Part shown: piece after piece, positions 18,523-28,260 of the stretch
Layout: each line of letters starts with the position of its first letter
Numbering within the stretch: the stretch's first letter is position 1
Source: Acidobacteriota bacterium
Lineage (GTDB): Bacteria > Acidobacteriota > Blastocatellia > UBA7656
Direction: 5' to 3'
Length of the DNA stretch: 64,000 bases
Assembly (NCBI GenBank): GCA_040754075.1
Contig: JBFMDH010000021.1
Span: 61,901 to 125,900, forward strand
Translations under genes and position numbers: made by a program
The notes under the pieces: model-generated
What the model saw: only the letters and a program-made list of their open reading frames with translations
Told to the model about the DNA's origin: nothing
Database searches by the model: none

Positions 18523-21500
18523 CTATTGCGGAGTGGTTTTGGGTTTCACAATCACCGCAGGAATTTCCTGGTCGCGAACCACTTTGTTGAATGCCGGTAA
18601 ATCGGTCTTCATAATCTCGGCGAGTTTCGCGAGTTCTTGGTTAATTTCGCCGACCAGATATTCATAAACTTTATAAGTCTGCTCGGTCGGCGCGGCATCG
18701 GCGCTGGCGACCACGCCTGTGAGCGCCGCGAGTTTGTTATTCAAACGAATCGGATAATTCAACGGGTCTTGACCGCTCTGATTCTTGGTTTGATAGAGTG
18801 CCTCTTCAACCGCTTTCATCTTATCGTTCAAACGTTTCGCGGCATCGGCAATGGCTTTCGCGCCCGTCTGCTCTTTGGTGCGCGCCACCACCTCGTCAAC
18901 CTGTTTACGCACATCGCGAATCTGCAAAATCGCTTCGTGGGTTTCGGTCACTTTGTCGCGAATTCTGGTAAGCAGATCGAACTGTTTTTGATAATCTTCC
19001 TGCGTCGTCGTAAGGCGCGGGTCACGTTTGATTTCAAAATTCTGCGTCTGGGTTTTGCCATCAACCGTGAGTTTCACTTGATACATTCCCGGCACGGCTT
19101 TTGGTCCCGTCGTCGATCCTGCCCACATAATCAAACCGGGAAAGCGCGTCGCATCCGCATAACGCATATCCCATACGAAACGATTGAGTCCGGCTTCCGC
19201 TGCGGCTACGCGACTTGCTCCGCCGCCGCCAAAAAACGCGAAGAAATCATCACCGGCAGATTGTGGCGCGCCCTGCCCGGCTGCGCCTCTACTCGCAAAC
19301 TTCTTAATTGATTTGCCCGCCGCATCGAGAATTTCAAGCTGCACATCACTGGGTTTATTCTTCAAATAGTAGTGAATGACCACCCCATTTGGCGGGTTTT
19401 CGCCGATGGTTGAATTGGGCGCGCTGAATCCGCCGCCACCTTGAAAGCGATACGCCTCTTCGGGTTTGAACAAATACGCATCCGCTTTCGCGGCATCCGC
19501 AAGTTGATGCAGCACGGTCATATCATCAAGCACATAAAACGAACGCCCCTGGGTTGCAACAATTAAATCTTTATCGCGCTTTTGCGCGACGATGTCGGTC
19601 ACAGGCGTCACCGGCATGTTGAGTTGCAACGGTTGCCAGGCTTCGCCATCATCGAACGAAACATAGATGCCGGTTTCGGTTCCGGCATAGAGCAAGCCTT
19701 TTTTGTTGGGGTCTTCGCGAATCACCCGCGTGAATGCGTCAGCCGGAATGCCATTCACGATTTTCTTCCAGGTCTTGCCGTAATCGGTGGTCTTGTAGAG
19801 ATAGGGTTTGAAATCATCCAGCTTGTACATGGTCGCCGCGACATAACAGGTGCCCGCATCGAAGGGCGAAGCGTCGAGCGAATTGATTTGAATCCATTCG
19901 GGCATGAGGTCTTTTGGCGGCGTCACGTTCGTCCAATTTTTGCCGCCGTCGCGTGTTACGTGAACCAAGCCATCATCGCTGCCCGCCCAGATTAAATCTT
20001 TCTGCACCGGCGATTCCATCATCGTAAATACGGTGCCGTAATATTCAACACTGGTGGTGTCTTTGGTGATGGGTCCTCCCGATTGCAACTGTTTCGATTT
20101 ATCGTTGCGCGTCAGGTCTGGGCTGATTTCCTGCCAGCTTTGCCCTTCGCTGGTGGTTTTGTGAATGACATTGCTTGCCGCGTAAAGCACATTCGCATCG
20201 TGCGGCGAAAAGACAATCGGAAAATTCCATTGAAAGCGATATTTTAAATCTACTGCGCCATGTCCCATCGGGTTATCGGGCCAGGCATTGATGTTGCGCT
20301 CCTGTTTGGTGCGATGGTCATAGCGCGTCAGCAGTCCGCCATACGAACCTGCGAAAACGATATTCGAGTCTTTCGGATGCGGCGCAATCCAACCGCTTTC
20401 ACCGCCGCCCACATCGTACCAGTCCGACGTGTCTATACCGAAACCGGGCGCGCGCGAAGCAATCTTCACTGTTGAATTATCCTGTTGCGCGCCGTAAATG
20501 TGATAAGGGAAATCCTGGTCAACGGTGACGCGATAAAACTGTGCGGTCGGTTGGTCTTCTTCCGTCCAATCTTTGCCGCCGTTGAAGGTCACTTCCGCGC
20601 CGCCATCATCGCCCATAATCATGCGTTTCGGGTCATCGGGCGCAATCCACAAATCATGGCAATCGCCATGTCGCACAGGGATGCTTGAATAAGTGCGCCC
20701 GCCATCAATCGATTTATAAAAACTGGTGTTGAGTACATAGACCGTGTCGGCGGATTGCGGGTCTGCGTAGATGCGCGTGTAATACCAGGCGCGTTGACGG
20801 AGATTGCGCGACTCGTTGACCTTCGTCCAGGTCTTGCCACCATTTTCCGAGCGAAAGACGCCGCCATCTTCGGCTTCAATGATAGCCCAGAGGCGTTCGG
20901 GATTGAGCGGCGACACGGTAACGCCGATGTTACCCATAATGCCTTTCGGAAGTCCGGGATTTTTCGAGATGTCCGTCCAGGTTTCGCCGCCGTCTGTGGA
21001 TTTGTGCAGTCCGCTATCTGCGCCGCCGCTTTCCATCGTCCAGGGCTTGCGCTCGACCTGCCAGATGCCGGCGTAAATCGTATTCGGGTTGCTCGGGTCG
21101 AGAATCAAATCGGTGACGCCTGCGCGATTGCTTTTGAAGAGAATTTTTTTCCAGGTCGCGCCGCCATCCGTAGATTTAAACACGCCGCGTTCGTCATTAG
21201 GGGCGCTGGCGTGTCCCTGCGCCCCGACATAAACGATGTCGGGATTTTTCGGATGCACGCGCACGCGGCTGATTTGGCGGGTCTCGACGAGTCCGAGATG
21301 TTTCCAGGTTTTGCCTGCGTCCGTGGTTTTATAGACGCCGTCGCCGTAAGAGAAATTGCCGCGAATCGGACCTTCGCCCATGCCGACGTAAACAATGTTG
21401 GGGTCGGATTCGGAAACGCCGATTGCGCCAACCGATGCGGTTTTGAAAAAGCCGTCAGACATCGGCATCCAGTTATTGCCGCCATCTGTAGTTTTAAAAA

Positions 21501-21732
21501 TGCCGCCACCGGTGCCGCCGAAATAAAAGGTGTTGGGTTGCGAACTGACACCCGCGACCGCTACCGAACGCCCGCCGCGATAGGGTCCAACGAGTCGCCA
21601 CTTGAGTCCTTTCATCAAGCTGGCATCGTAACCTTTCTGTTGTGCTGAAGTTTGCGGAAGTGATACGAAAATGCTGACTGCCAGTAAAGCGGCGACGACA
21701 CCGCGCCGCCAAATCGCATTCAATCTCATCAT
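18523..21732 (-). CDS. Secreted VPS10/BNR (Asp-box) repeat protein, sialidase-like propellers
   Basis: A 1069-residue exported protein. The signal peptide spans about residues 1-30 ([20 protein letters not shown]). The mature chain carries many Asp-box turns of the S/T-x-D-G-G-x-T-W type ([50 protein letters not shown]), marking one or two beta-propellers over residues 40-760. A C-terminal region (about 800-1069) contains Ig-like strands and a helical end ([17 protein letters not shown]). Such VPS10-sortilin-like or glycosyl-hydrolase-like propellers are numerous in Acidobacteria; their substrates are unknown and no catalytic residues can be assigned. AAAGGAG sits six bases before ATG 21732. 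It is monocistronic. Confidence 0.9.
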   Translation of the reverse strand: MMRLNAIWRRGVVAALLAVSIFVSLPQTSAQQKGYDASLMKGLKWRLVGPYRGGRSVAVAGVSSQPNTFYFGGTGGGIFKTTDGGNNWMPMSDGFFKTASVGAIGVSESDPNIVYVGMGEGPIRGNFSYGDGVYKTTDAGKTWKHLGLVETRQISRVRVHPKNPDIVYVGAQGHASAPNDERGVFKSTDGGATWKKILFKSNRAGVTDLILDPSNPNTIYAGIWQVERKPWTMESGGADSGLHKSTDGGETWTDISKNPGLPKGIMGNIGVTVSPLNPERLWAIIEAEDGGVFRSENGGKTWTKVNESRNLRQRAWYYTRIYADPQSADTVYVLNTSFYKSIDGGRTYSSIPVRHGDCHDLWIAPDDPKRMIMGDDGGAEVTFNGGKDWTEEDQPTAQFYRVTVDQDFPYHIYGAQQDNSTVKIASRAPGFGIDTSDWYDVGGGESGWIAPHPKDSNIVFAGSYGGLLTRYDHRTKQERNINAWPDNPMGHGAVDLKYRFQWNFPIVFSPHDANVLYAASNVIHKTTSEGQSWQEISPDLTRNDKSKQLQSGGPITKDTTSVEYYGTVFTMMESPVQKDLIWAGSDDGLVHVTRDGGKNWTNVTPPKDLMPEWIQINSLDASPFDAGTCYVAATMYKLDDFKPYLYKTTDYGKTWKKIVNGIPADAFTRVIREDPNKKGLLYAGTETGIYVSFDDGEAWQPLQLNMPVTPVTDIVAQKRDKDLIVATQGRSFYVLDDMTVLHQLADAAKADAYLFKPEEAYRFQGGGGFSAPNSTIGENPPNGVVIHYYLKNKPSDVQLEILDAAGKSIKKFASRGAAGQGAPQSAGDDFFAFFGGGGASRVAAAEAGLNRFVWDMRYADATRFPGLIMWAGSTTGPKAVPGMYQVKLTVDGKTQTQNFEIKRDPRLTTTQEDYQKQFDLLTRIRDKVTETHEAILQIRDVRKQVDEVVARTKEQTGAKAIADAAKRLNDKMKAVEEALYQTKNQSGQDPLNYPIRLNNKLAALTGVVASADAAPTEQTYKVYEYLVGEINQELAKLAEIMKTDLPAFNKVVRDQEIPAVIVKPKTTPQ

Positions 21733-21779
21733 TCGAGGCTCCTTTATGATTTTTTAAGACCGTGTGGAAATTGGTTTAT

Positions 21780-21810
21780 ACCGCCAAGACGCCAAGAACG
21801 CAAAGCAGGT
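21780..21810. repeat. Short tandem-word repeat, family R4
   Basis: ACCGCCAAGACGCCAAGAAC and the following CGCAAAGC repeat a CCAAGA/GCAAAG word. It is similar to 11519-11548 and 51107-51145. Confidence 0.5.
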
Positions 21811-21953
21811 TACAGGTTCTTTCTGCTGAGTGATGGAAAGTCCAATTTATTTTTGCAGGATGACGATTGCTCCTTGCAAAGTTGCGGCTGTAGCATCCAT
21901 CTGGTGTTAGGGTCTGTGTTACACTGTTAGTGATTTTCCAGGAGGCATAAGCA

Positions 21954-22217
21954 ATGAATATAGCGGTTGAATTACCTGACGATGTAGCGCGTCAATTGGA
22001 AACCGAATGGCGCGATTTGCCTCGCCGTGTTCTTGAAGCCATAGCCGTTGAAGGCTATCGCAGCGGTGCGCTCAGCAGAGGGCAGGTGCAGCAAATTTTG
22101 CATCTTTCCTGGTGGGAAACTGAAAGCTTTCTTAAAGAACGTCAAGCTTATTTACCTTATTCAGAATCGGATTTAGACCAAGATCGGGCAACCCTTGAAC
22201 GGGTAATCAAGAAATGA
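21954..22217 (+). CDS. UPF0175 family antitoxin
   Basis: An 87-residue small protein matching UPF0175: an N-terminal strand (IAVELPDDVARQLE) and the central helix-turn-helix-like EAIAVEGYRSGALSRGQVQQILHLSWWETESFLKERQ segment with conserved Tyr and Leu positions. UPF0175 proteins commonly pair with DUF3368 PIN proteins, as here, and are regarded as DNA-binding antitoxins. GGAGG (21940-21944) precedes the ATG. The stop overlaps the toxin start in an ATGA arrangement. Confidence 0.88.
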   Translation: MNIAVELPDDVARQLETEWRDLPRRVLEAIAVEGYRSGALSRGQVQQILHLSWWETESFLKERQAYLPYSESDLDQDRATLERVIKK

Positions 22218-22678
22218 TTGTTATTGCCGACACCAGCCCGATAAATTACCTCATTCTTATTGGCTATACCGACATCCTGAGAGATTTATTTTCACAAGTC
22301 ATTCTGCCGCAAGCGGTATGGAAAGAGTTGAATTCAGCAGATGCGCCCGAAGTTGTCCGCAACTGGGTGAACCAGCGTCCTGAATGGTTAGTGATTGAAA
22401 CTGTCGAACAAATTGATGAAGCACTGAACGAATTGGATGAAGGCGAAAAAGAAGCGATTGCCCTTGCCCAAGAGTTGGGTTGCGACCTGCTCATCATTGA
22501 TGAAAAGCGCGGACGCGAAAAAGCAGTGTCCCGGGGCTTAAAGGTTGTCGGCACTTTAGGCGTATTAGACCAAGCTCGCAACTTGATTGATATTGAAGAT
22601 GCGGTGAGGCGTTTACAACAAACCAGCTTTCGCGCCTCACCGAAACTCTGGAAACACCTACTCGACCCAGAAAATTAA
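22214..22678 (+). CDS. DUF3368 PIN-like toxin
   Basis: A 154-residue PIN-superfamily protein of the DUF3368 type. Visible motifs: ADTSPINYL at the N-terminus, LDEGEKEAIALA in the middle, then IIDEKRGREKA and VVGTLGVLDQA. These place the acidic residues expected for a metal-dependent ribonuclease. It overlaps the UPF0175 gene by four bases (ATGA), showing a two-gene toxin-antitoxin operon. The next gene, on the opposite strand, converges with it. Confidence 0.88.
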   Translation: MIVIADTSPINYLILIGYTDILRDLFSQVILPQAVWKELNSADAPEVVRNWVNQRPEWLVIETVEQIDEALNELDEGEKEAIALAQELGCDLLIIDEKRGREKAVSRGLKVVGTLGVLDQARNLIDIEDAVRRLQQTSFRASPKLWKHLLDPEN

Positions 22679-22723
22679 TATCCTCCAAAAATTTAACCCG
22701 ACTGTTTATATTCAATGCTACAA

Positions 22724-23416
22724 TCAAGTCAACCCTACCCACTTCACTTTATAGTCAATCAGGTGGTCATTTTCATCAAAGCGAAATGATATGAAGATTC
22801 CCCAATTCCCCAAGAGTCCTTTTCTAACATTTCTAATTGATGTGTGAATTAGTCTGAGATTTTTTTCATTTGGGTAATCAGAGTCACTATCACCGATGAA
22901 TAATTTACTATGCTCAATGCTTCGTTGTTTAAGGAATTCATTGACTTGTGCGATTGATGATCCTAATGGCAGGTTTTTCTTAATGTCTTTTTTCAGGCTA
23001 TTGACGGAGAGAATTTTATTTTTGATAAAATCCTGTTCTTCATTTTCATCTTTCTTGTAATCAAACCCTCCACCTTTGAGTTGTGCCGTAAACCCTTTCA
23101 TATCACCTAAGCCCAGATTCATTTCCCAAACGGTGGACTCAAATTCTTTAGCTTCAATTTGAATTTTGTAAATACCAGGAGGCAAATCAACAATTTTGAA
23201 AGAACCGTTCGCATTGGTCTGTACAACGCAACTAGTTCCACGCTCAATGTGGGTTAAAGTGACCTTGGCTCCGACGATAACTCCGCCTGCACGATTTATA
23301 ACTGTTCCCTCTAGCGTGGCAAACGTTTGCATTGGTTGGGAAGTCTGCGACTGTGGCAAAACCAGTCCAAGATTTGCCGCGAAAAATATCATTAAACAAA
23401 TAAAGTGTTGAATCAT
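22724..23416 (-). CDS. Secreted protein with carboxypeptidase-regulatory-like domain
   Basis: A 230-residue exported protein. It has a signal peptide (about 1-22), then one carboxypeptidase-regulatory-like beta-sandwich (about 32-115; LEGTVINRAGGVIVGAKVTL ... LPPGIYKIQIEA). The C-terminal 110 residues match no family I recognise: a lysine-rich linker, a helix (LPLGSSIAQVNEFLKQ) and a beta-rich end (GNWGIFISFRFDENDHLIDY). The helix-then-strand pattern is reminiscent of SmpA/OmlA-like folds, but this is only a resemblance. The gene is visibly more AT-rich than its neighbours, which may indicate transfer. GGAGG precedes the ATG at 23416. Confidence 0.65.
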   Translation of the reverse strand: MIQHFICLMIFFAANLGLVLPQSQTSQPMQTFATLEGTVINRAGGVIVGAKVTLTHIERGTSCVVQTNANGSFKIVDLPPGIYKIQIEAKEFESTVWEMNLGLGDMKGFTAQLKGGGFDYKKDENEEQDFIKNKILSVNSLKKDIKKNLPLGSSIAQVNEFLKQRSIEHSKLFIGDSDSDYPNEKNLRLIHTSIRNVRKGLLGNWGIFISFRFDENDHLIDYKVKWVGLT

Positions 23417-23490
23417 GACTACAGCCTCCGCATTGAATTGAGCGGCATTCTTTTCCTACAGCATAGCGTTTTCGCTCAGAAATTTGTGTT

Positions 23491-23524
23491 CCAGTTGTGA
23501 CAGTTTTTCAAGTGTCACAACTGG
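23491..23524. other. Perfect 12-bp inverted repeat downstream of the DUF979 gene
   Basis: CCAGTTGTGACA (23491-23502) and TGTCACAACTGG (23513-23524) with a 10-base loop. It lies 11 bases after the DUF979 stop and about 75 bases before the next minus-strand start. No T-run follows on the minus strand, so it could be an RNA-protecting hairpin, a weak terminator, or an operator for the downstream gene. Confidence 0.5.
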
Positions 23525-23535
23525 CGAAGTGGTAG

Positions 23536-24537
23536 TCACATTACTTTTATCAATGTCCACATCAGCAGAACGTGCAGCGTCCAGATTGCCAGCGCAAACG
23601 GCAGTTGGAATTTAATCACTCCGTACTGGTCTTTCATATTCAACAGAGCCGTCGGCACGATGTTGAAATTCGCCGCCATCGGTGTCATTAACGTCCCGCT
23701 TGAACCCGCCGTCAGGGTAATAATCGCGACCATCTCAGGGTTGACGCCTAAAGGTTTGACAATCAACGGCACCAACACGCCCGAAGCAATCACCGGGAAT
23801 GCCGCAAACGAATTGCCCATGACAATGGTAAACAGCGTCATGCCTAAACAATTCGCCAAGACCAGTAAAAACAGGCTGTTTTCAGGAATAATCTGTTGAA
23901 TGCCACCGGCAATCAAATCGCCGATTTTTGCCGCCGTAAAAATCACCCCAAGCGAAGCGAGCAGTTGCGGCAACAAACTGAGCGCCCCCATCGCATCATT
24001 GATGCGCCGCCCTTCGTTGAACATTACAGCGGGTTTATCTCTGGTGATGCGCAAACACAAAAGCATCGCCATGACCCCACCGAACCCAAGACCGACGAGC
24101 GCCGCGCGATTGACGGCGGCAGAATCTATGCCTTCGACTTTGAAATAGAGGGCAATCAAAAACGGCATTGCAAAAACAATCGTCACAACGGGAATGGCGA
24201 TGACCGGCAAAAAGATTTTATTGCGCAGTCGCCGGGCGTGTGCGGCTTGTTCTTCTTTGGTGGTTTCGTTATAAGCCCCGCGCCCGACGCGCCCGATGCC
24301 GTCAATCACCACCATTGCCAGAACCAGAAGCCCGGTGAGCCAGTGCGGCAGAAAACTGCCAAAGGCAAACGCCACAGCAAGCAGCGACCAGAAGATGCCG
24401 CTGGCGATACGGTGTTGATTGGCGCGGTCGCGAAAGCTCATCGCGGCAAAGACCGCAAGCACCAAGCCCGTGATGACATACACGGTGTCGAGATTGAGTA
24501 ACGCATTGACGACGGAAACAAAAGCGATGTGAGTCAT
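23536..24537 (-). CDS. DUF979 family membrane transporter subunit
   Basis: A 333-residue polytopic inner-membrane protein with about nine hydrophobic segments, matching DUF979 (N-terminal [23 protein letters not shown], central [16 protein letters not shown], late [19 protein letters not shown]). DUF969/DUF979 pairs are annotated as a putative 5-oxoproline (pyroglutamate) transporter because they occur beside pyroglutamyl peptidase or 5-oxoprolinase genes in other bacteria. Neither enzyme is visible here, so the substrate is inferred only from family naming. It follows the DUF969 gene by 131 bases on the same strand. Confidence 0.85.
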   Translation of the reverse strand: MTHIAFVSVVNALLNLDTVYVITGLVLAVFAAMSFRDRANQHRIASGIFWSLLAVAFAFGSFLPHWLTGLLVLAMVVIDGIGRVGRGAYNETTKEEQAAHARRLRNKIFLPVIAIPVVTIVFAMPFLIALYFKVEGIDSAAVNRAALVGLGFGGVMAMLLCLRITRDKPAVMFNEGRRINDAMGALSLLPQLLASLGVIFTAAKIGDLIAGGIQQIIPENSLFLLVLANCLGMTLFTIVMGNSFAAFPVIASGVLVPLIVKPLGVNPEMVAIITLTAGSSGTLMTPMAANFNIVPTALLNMKDQYGVIKFQLPFALAIWTLHVLLMWTLIKVM

Positions 24538-24668
24538 TGAAATACCTTTGAATAGTTATCAGCGGCAGTCTCTGACCGCCTTTTCAACGAGAGTGTTTTT
24601 ATTGAGAAAAATATTTTGTTGAGCAGGCGGCGTTGACCGCGTCATTCGCACAAATAGCGATGAACCAT

Positions 24669-25388
24669 TCATTCTTTCAAACGCCTGTCGAGCCAGCGGA
24701 ATTGAATCACTGCCAGAATCACAGAAAAAATCACAATCGGCGTGGTGAATAAAATCATTCGCCAGAGACTCAGTTCATATCCGAGTCCTTTCATCACCCC
24801 GTACACCAGCAAAATTCCCGCTTGCACGAACGAAAGATTCTGCCCGTAAAAATTGCCGTAATTTTCGCTCGCCGCATTTGCCGCTTTGATAGTTTCGATT
24901 TTGTCTTCTGCGACTTCTTCTCCGCTTTTTGCTTCGGCAGCGCCCACCGACATCGGAAAAATCAACGGGCGCACGAACGACGCATGACCGTTTAAACGAA
25001 GCCCCATCAATCCATGCAAGATGCGAAAGAGTTGATAAGTAATCGCCAACCGCCCAACCGTCGCCGTTTTGATTTTGCGAATCCAGTTGGCGGATTGTTC
25101 CTGCAACCCGTAACGCTCCGCAAGTCCGATTGCCGGAAGCGTGATGATGAAAAGCGTCATCAGACGACTGTCGCTAAAGGCGCGACCGAGCATATTGATA
25201 ATGCCTTCCTGTCCGGGCTTGGTGAAATACGGCAAGCTTTGAAAAAAACCTGCGCTTGAAAACAAGGGCAACCCGGCAATCAAACCGGTAACGAGCGCCG
25301 CCACCATCACCACAATCGTGGTGCGCAGTTTGAAAGCGAATCCCAGAATGACCATGACAATGCCGATTAACTTGAACCATTCGGGCAA
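24669..25388 (-). CDS. DUF969 family membrane transporter subunit
   Basis: A 239-residue polytopic membrane protein, recognised as DUF969 by its start ([20 protein letters not shown]), the central [27 protein letters not shown] and the [16 protein letters not shown] segment. It works with the DUF979 subunit encoded just downstream. The start is a TTG at 25388, supported by AAAGGAGG nine bases upstream; no in-frame ATG gives a full-length product. The non-ATG start and long hairpin-rich upstream region suggest that initiation or leader transcription is controlled. Confidence 0.85.
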   Translation of the reverse strand: MPEWFKLIGIVMVILGFAFKLRTTIVVMVAALVTGLIAGLPLFSSAGFFQSLPYFTKPGQEGIINMLGRAFSDSRLMTLFIITLPAIGLAERYGLQEQSANWIRKIKTATVGRLAITYQLFRILHGLMGLRLNGHASFVRPLIFPMSVGAAEAKSGEEVAEDKIETIKAANAASENYGNFYGQNLSFVQAGILLVYGVMKGLGYELSLWRMILFTTPIVIFSVILAVIQFRWLDRRLKE

Positions 25389-25780
25389 GGTCTGTTTCCT
25401 CCTTTGCAGAATTGGGCGAGTATCTTAATGCGTCGATGTTCGGCGCGCAAAACCGCTGACAAAATATTTTTCGATTCCCGGTGATGAATAAACGATTCGG
25501 AATCTTTAACCGGGCAAGCCCTCGGTTCTAGGTAAGAATCTACTGACAGTGTAGATTTTCGTATCAATTCGACTAGCCCGTTCGCCCTCTATGGGTGGGC
25601 ATTTCATTTTTTTTATTTCATCGCGACGGCTTGAAAAAAAGCGTTGCGCTGCTCAGTAAAAAAAATGGCGATAAGCTTATCCAAACAGGTCATTCATAAG
25701 CCGATTTGACCGGCTTTCATTCATCATTAAAAGACCATGCTTTTCGCTTAAAATGCCGCGAAAGCGAACCTGACAATTTA
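25389..25780. other. Hairpin-rich intergenic region, candidate structured RNA or leader
   Basis: No gene is supported here. Between 25473 and 25600 there are four stems: GATTCC (25473-25478) with GGAATC (25499-25504); ACCG-GGC (25509-25515) with GCC-CT-CGGT (25518-25526); AATCTAC (25537-25543) with GTAGATT (25551-25557); GCCC (25576-25579) with GGGC (25597-25600). Read on the minus strand, this is the leader of the DUF969/DUF979 operon. Read on the plus strand, it ends in a hairpin and a T-rich stretch (25602-25617). The sequence does not decide which strand is used. Confidence 0.45.
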
Positions 25781-25796
25781 TGGCACCGGTCTTGCT
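25781..25796 (+). promoter_or_regulatory. Sigma-54 promoter of minor-pilin operon 1
   Basis: TGGCACCGGTCTTGCT fits the -24/-12 consensus (TGGCAC, five bases, TTGCT) with exactly ten bases between GG and GC. It lies about 150 bases before the first pilin ATG. Pilin genes are controlled by sigma-54 and PilR in several other bacteria. Confidence 0.75.
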
Positions 25797-25948
25797 CTCT
25801 TTAAAAACCAGCAATTCACTTTGCTATGTATGTGGGAAGTTTAAGCACAAAGGTGTCAAGCTTGAAGAATCATTCATCGTACCCCCTGACACCCGTTTGA
25901 TTCACACCTCACGCAAAAGTTCAGCAAAAATCGGGAGTAAAACCTAAG

Positions 25949-26608
25949 ATGACGCCAGACGTGTATCTTGCAGCTAAAGGTCGTCCGCTTGGTGAGCGGG
26001 GGTTTTCGATGATCGAATTGATGGTCGTCGTCAGCATTATCATTATCTTAACGACAGCCGCGGTCATCGGTTTCAGGGGGAATAAACGCGCTTATGCCGC
26101 CGAAGATGAAGCGCAGAAAATTTTAAGTTTTTTTCGCGAAGCTCATCAACGCGCGTTGGCGCAACGCCAGGCTCAGCGCATCACCATTGACCGCGCCAAC
26201 AATCTCATACGCCTCGCGGATATGGGTATGTTGCCGGGCGGTGATGAAGTAATTATCAATCGCGGCGTTTTAAATGCCGAAGTCACACTGGAGAGACCAA
26301 CGGTTGGCGGCAATCCTTTGACCTTGCCGAATGCGCCGTACAATTACCCATCGGCAAATTTTGATATTAACGGCACGCTCGATATTTATTTTCTCGCCGA
26401 TGGTTCAGTGACCAATACCGCAGGCTATGCGTCATCATCGCCTGCGCCTATCAGCTTCACACTGTTTTTTTCGCCAACCCCGGGCACCGCTCCATCGCCC
26501 GAACAACCGACGGGCAATTTGATTCGCGCAGTGACATTGTTTGGCCCAACCGCATCCGCCAAGGTTTGGCGATTTGATACCAACCGATTTATCTGGGAGG
26601 TCAACTAA
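25949..26608 (+). CDS. Type IV pilus minor pilin, GspH/FimT family (operon 1)
   Basis: A 219-residue pseudopilin. A short basic leader ends at the prepilin peptidase site G/FSMIELMVVVSIIIILTTAAVIGF (Gly before Phe, Glu at +5), and the hydrophobic helix forms the N-terminal half of the pilin shaft domain. The remaining 170 residues are the beta-rich head, with a segment (RALAQRQAQRITIDRANNLIRL) typical of FimT/GspH. Minor pilins prime pilus assembly at the inner membrane. It is the first gene of a four-gene operon downstream of a sigma-54 promoter; its stop overlaps the next ATG (TAATG). Confidence 0.85.
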   Translation: MTPDVYLAAKGRPLGERGFSMIELMVVVSIIIILTTAAVIGFRGNKRAYAAEDEAQKILSFFREAHQRALAQRQAQRITIDRANNLIRLADMGMLPGGDEVIINRGVLNAEVTLERPTVGGNPLTLPNAPYNYPSANFDINGTLDIYFLADGSVTNTAGYASSSPAPISFTLFFSPTPGTAPSPEQPTGNLIRAVTLFGPTASAKVWRFDTNRFIWEVN

Positions 26609-27180
26609 TGAATCAACCAACCGATGCAATAACCGGCAAGCGCGCGAAAGAATCCGGCTTTTCCTATCTCGATGTTTTAATTGCCGTGGCGATTTTACTG
26701 ATTGGCATTCTCGGACTGGTTTCGGCGATGACCAGAGCCATCGCGCAGACGACGATGAGTCAAGAGATGCTTTCGGCAAAACAACTCGCCACCTCGACCG
26801 TCGAAGCGATTTTTACGGCGCGCGATTTGGAAACTCTGGGTTGGGATGCCATCGGCAATACCGGCAGCATGTCAGTTCCCGCAGGGGTGTTCCTGACCGG
26901 CGAACAACTGATTTATCCCACACCCGGTCGGGATGGCGTTGTCGGAACCGCAGATGACGCCAACGGCTCCGACGGCATTGCCGGTAACGCAGACGATAGC
27001 GAACCGGTCAGCGGGTATAAGCGCACCATCACGATTACCGACAAACCCGACCCCAATCGCCCCACTGCGCCCATCACCTTGCGCGAAATTCAGGTAGAGA
27101 TTTCTTACTGGGTCGGCACGCGACAACGCAGCGAAACCTTTACCAGCTACATTGCCAATTATCGAACTTCGGATGAATAG
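26608..27180 (+). CDS. Type IV pilus modification protein, PilV-like (operon 1)
   Basis: A 190-residue prepilin-like protein with the cleavage region SG/FSYLDVLIAVAILLIGILGLVSAM. Asp replaces the usual Glu at position 5 after cleavage (FSYLD). Otherwise it fits PilV/GspI-type minor pilins. The head contains an aspartate-rich stretch (GVVGTADDANGSDGIAGNADDS), which could bind calcium. It overlaps the preceding gene by one base, so translation is likely coupled. Confidence 0.8.
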   Translation: MNQPTDAITGKRAKESGFSYLDVLIAVAILLIGILGLVSAMTRAIAQTTMSQEMLSAKQLATSTVEAIFTARDLETLGWDAIGNTGSMSVPAGVFLTGEQLIYPTPGRDGVVGTADDANGSDGIAGNADDSEPVSGYKRTITITDKPDPNRPTAPITLREIQVEISYWVGTRQRSETFTSYIANYRTSDE

Positions 27181-27193
27181 ATTGGAGAGGTGA

Positions 27194-28228
27194 ATGATGC
27201 AACACCCATTACCCATCAGAAAAATTTTTCATCAATGCCATCGCGGAACCAACAAATTGCAAACCGGGTTTTCAGTTATTGAACTGCTCGTTGGTCTGGT
27301 GATTTTCGCCATCGTCTTAGGCGCGGTTTTCGGATTGCTCGAAGTCGGGCGTTCCGGGCGACTCAATACCAATATGCGCGCCGAAGCTTTGCAAAACGCC
27401 CGCATCGCCCTCAACACCGTGGGGCGCGATATTATCAACTCGGGTGTCGGCTATCCGAATGTCGGCGCGCTCGTACCTGATAATGAAGTTGCCACGTTGT
27501 TTGGCGGCACAGCCGATGCGGATACGACTCTGGATTTCGTCACCCCGATTTATGCGCGCGACAACACCGGTTCGGTTAATGGCACCGCTACAGACCAGAT
27601 TACCATCGCTTTCATTGATGATGCGTTCAATAACAGCATCTCGATTCCGATTAACGGCATTGCCAGTGACGGGTCGCAATTAACCATTCAAACCTCAGGC
27701 GGCTACAGCAACGCGCCCTGTCAGGTCGGCGATATTTATTTGATTGGCGGGCAGACCAGCGCCGCTGCGCTCGGCATGCTCACCGGTAAAGCCGGCACCG
27801 ATAGATTGAACTTCCAGAGCGGCGCTGCCGACCCGCTCAACCTCAATCAGCCTGGCGCGGGAAGCGCCATTAAACAGATTGCCCTGCCCGGCAGCCTGCA
27901 ACGCATCACGCTGGCGAAGTATTACGTCGTCGATGAAGACGGCACAGGCAGCAACACCGGCACTTTGATGCGCGATGTTTATGGCGGCGCGACCGGCTGG
28001 ACGGCGCAACCTCTGGCTTTCGGGGTAGAAAATTTTCAGGTGCAATACATTATGAAAGACGGCACGGTTGCCGATGCGCCCGCCAGTGACCAGATGGTTA
28101 ATATCCGCCAGGTGCGAGTTTCGATAACGGTTCGCAGTCCTGATATTGACCCGAAAACCAATCAACCGTTCAGAACCTCGCTTACCGCAACCTACAGCGC
28201 GCGCAATCTCGATTACGAAAAATTTTAA
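27194..28228 (+). CDS. Type IV pilus minor pilin, PilW-like (operon 1)
   Basis: A 344-residue prepilin with cleavage site TG/FSVIELLVGLVIFAIVLGAVFGLL and Glu at +5. The early helix continues into NMRAEALQNARIALNTVGRDIINSG, a PilW-like pattern. The long beta-rich head suits a PilW/GspJ-type pseudopilin. GGAGAGG (27184-27190) precedes ATG 27194; the second ATG (27197) is also possible. It lies 13 bases after the pilV-like gene. Confidence 0.82.
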   Translation: MMQHPLPIRKIFHQCHRGTNKLQTGFSVIELLVGLVIFAIVLGAVFGLLEVGRSGRLNTNMRAEALQNARIALNTVGRDIINSGVGYPNVGALVPDNEVATLFGGTADADTTLDFVTPIYARDNTGSVNGTATDQITIAFIDDAFNNSISIPINGIASDGSQLTIQTSGGYSNAPCQVGDIYLIGGQTSAAALGMLTGKAGTDRLNFQSGAADPLNLNQPGAGSAIKQIALPGSLQRITLAKYYVVDEDGTGSNTGTLMRDVYGGATGWTAQPLAFGVENFQVQYIMKDGTVADAPASDQMVNIRQVRVSITVRSPDIDPKTNQPFRTSLTATYSARNLDYEKF

Positions 28229-28260
28229 TCCGTTTTTTAACGCCAAAGGGAGATGAAGCA

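Noticed and set aside
25537..25557. AATCTAC-loop-GTAGATT hairpin looks like a Cas12a-type crRNA repeat
   Set aside because: It is a single copy, with no array, no spacers and no cas gene in the window. Only the stem letters match.
25367..25567. A 66-codon minus-strand frame in the DUF969 leader
   Set aside because: It overlaps the TTG start of DUF969 in another frame, has no ribosome site and consists of hairpin sequence.
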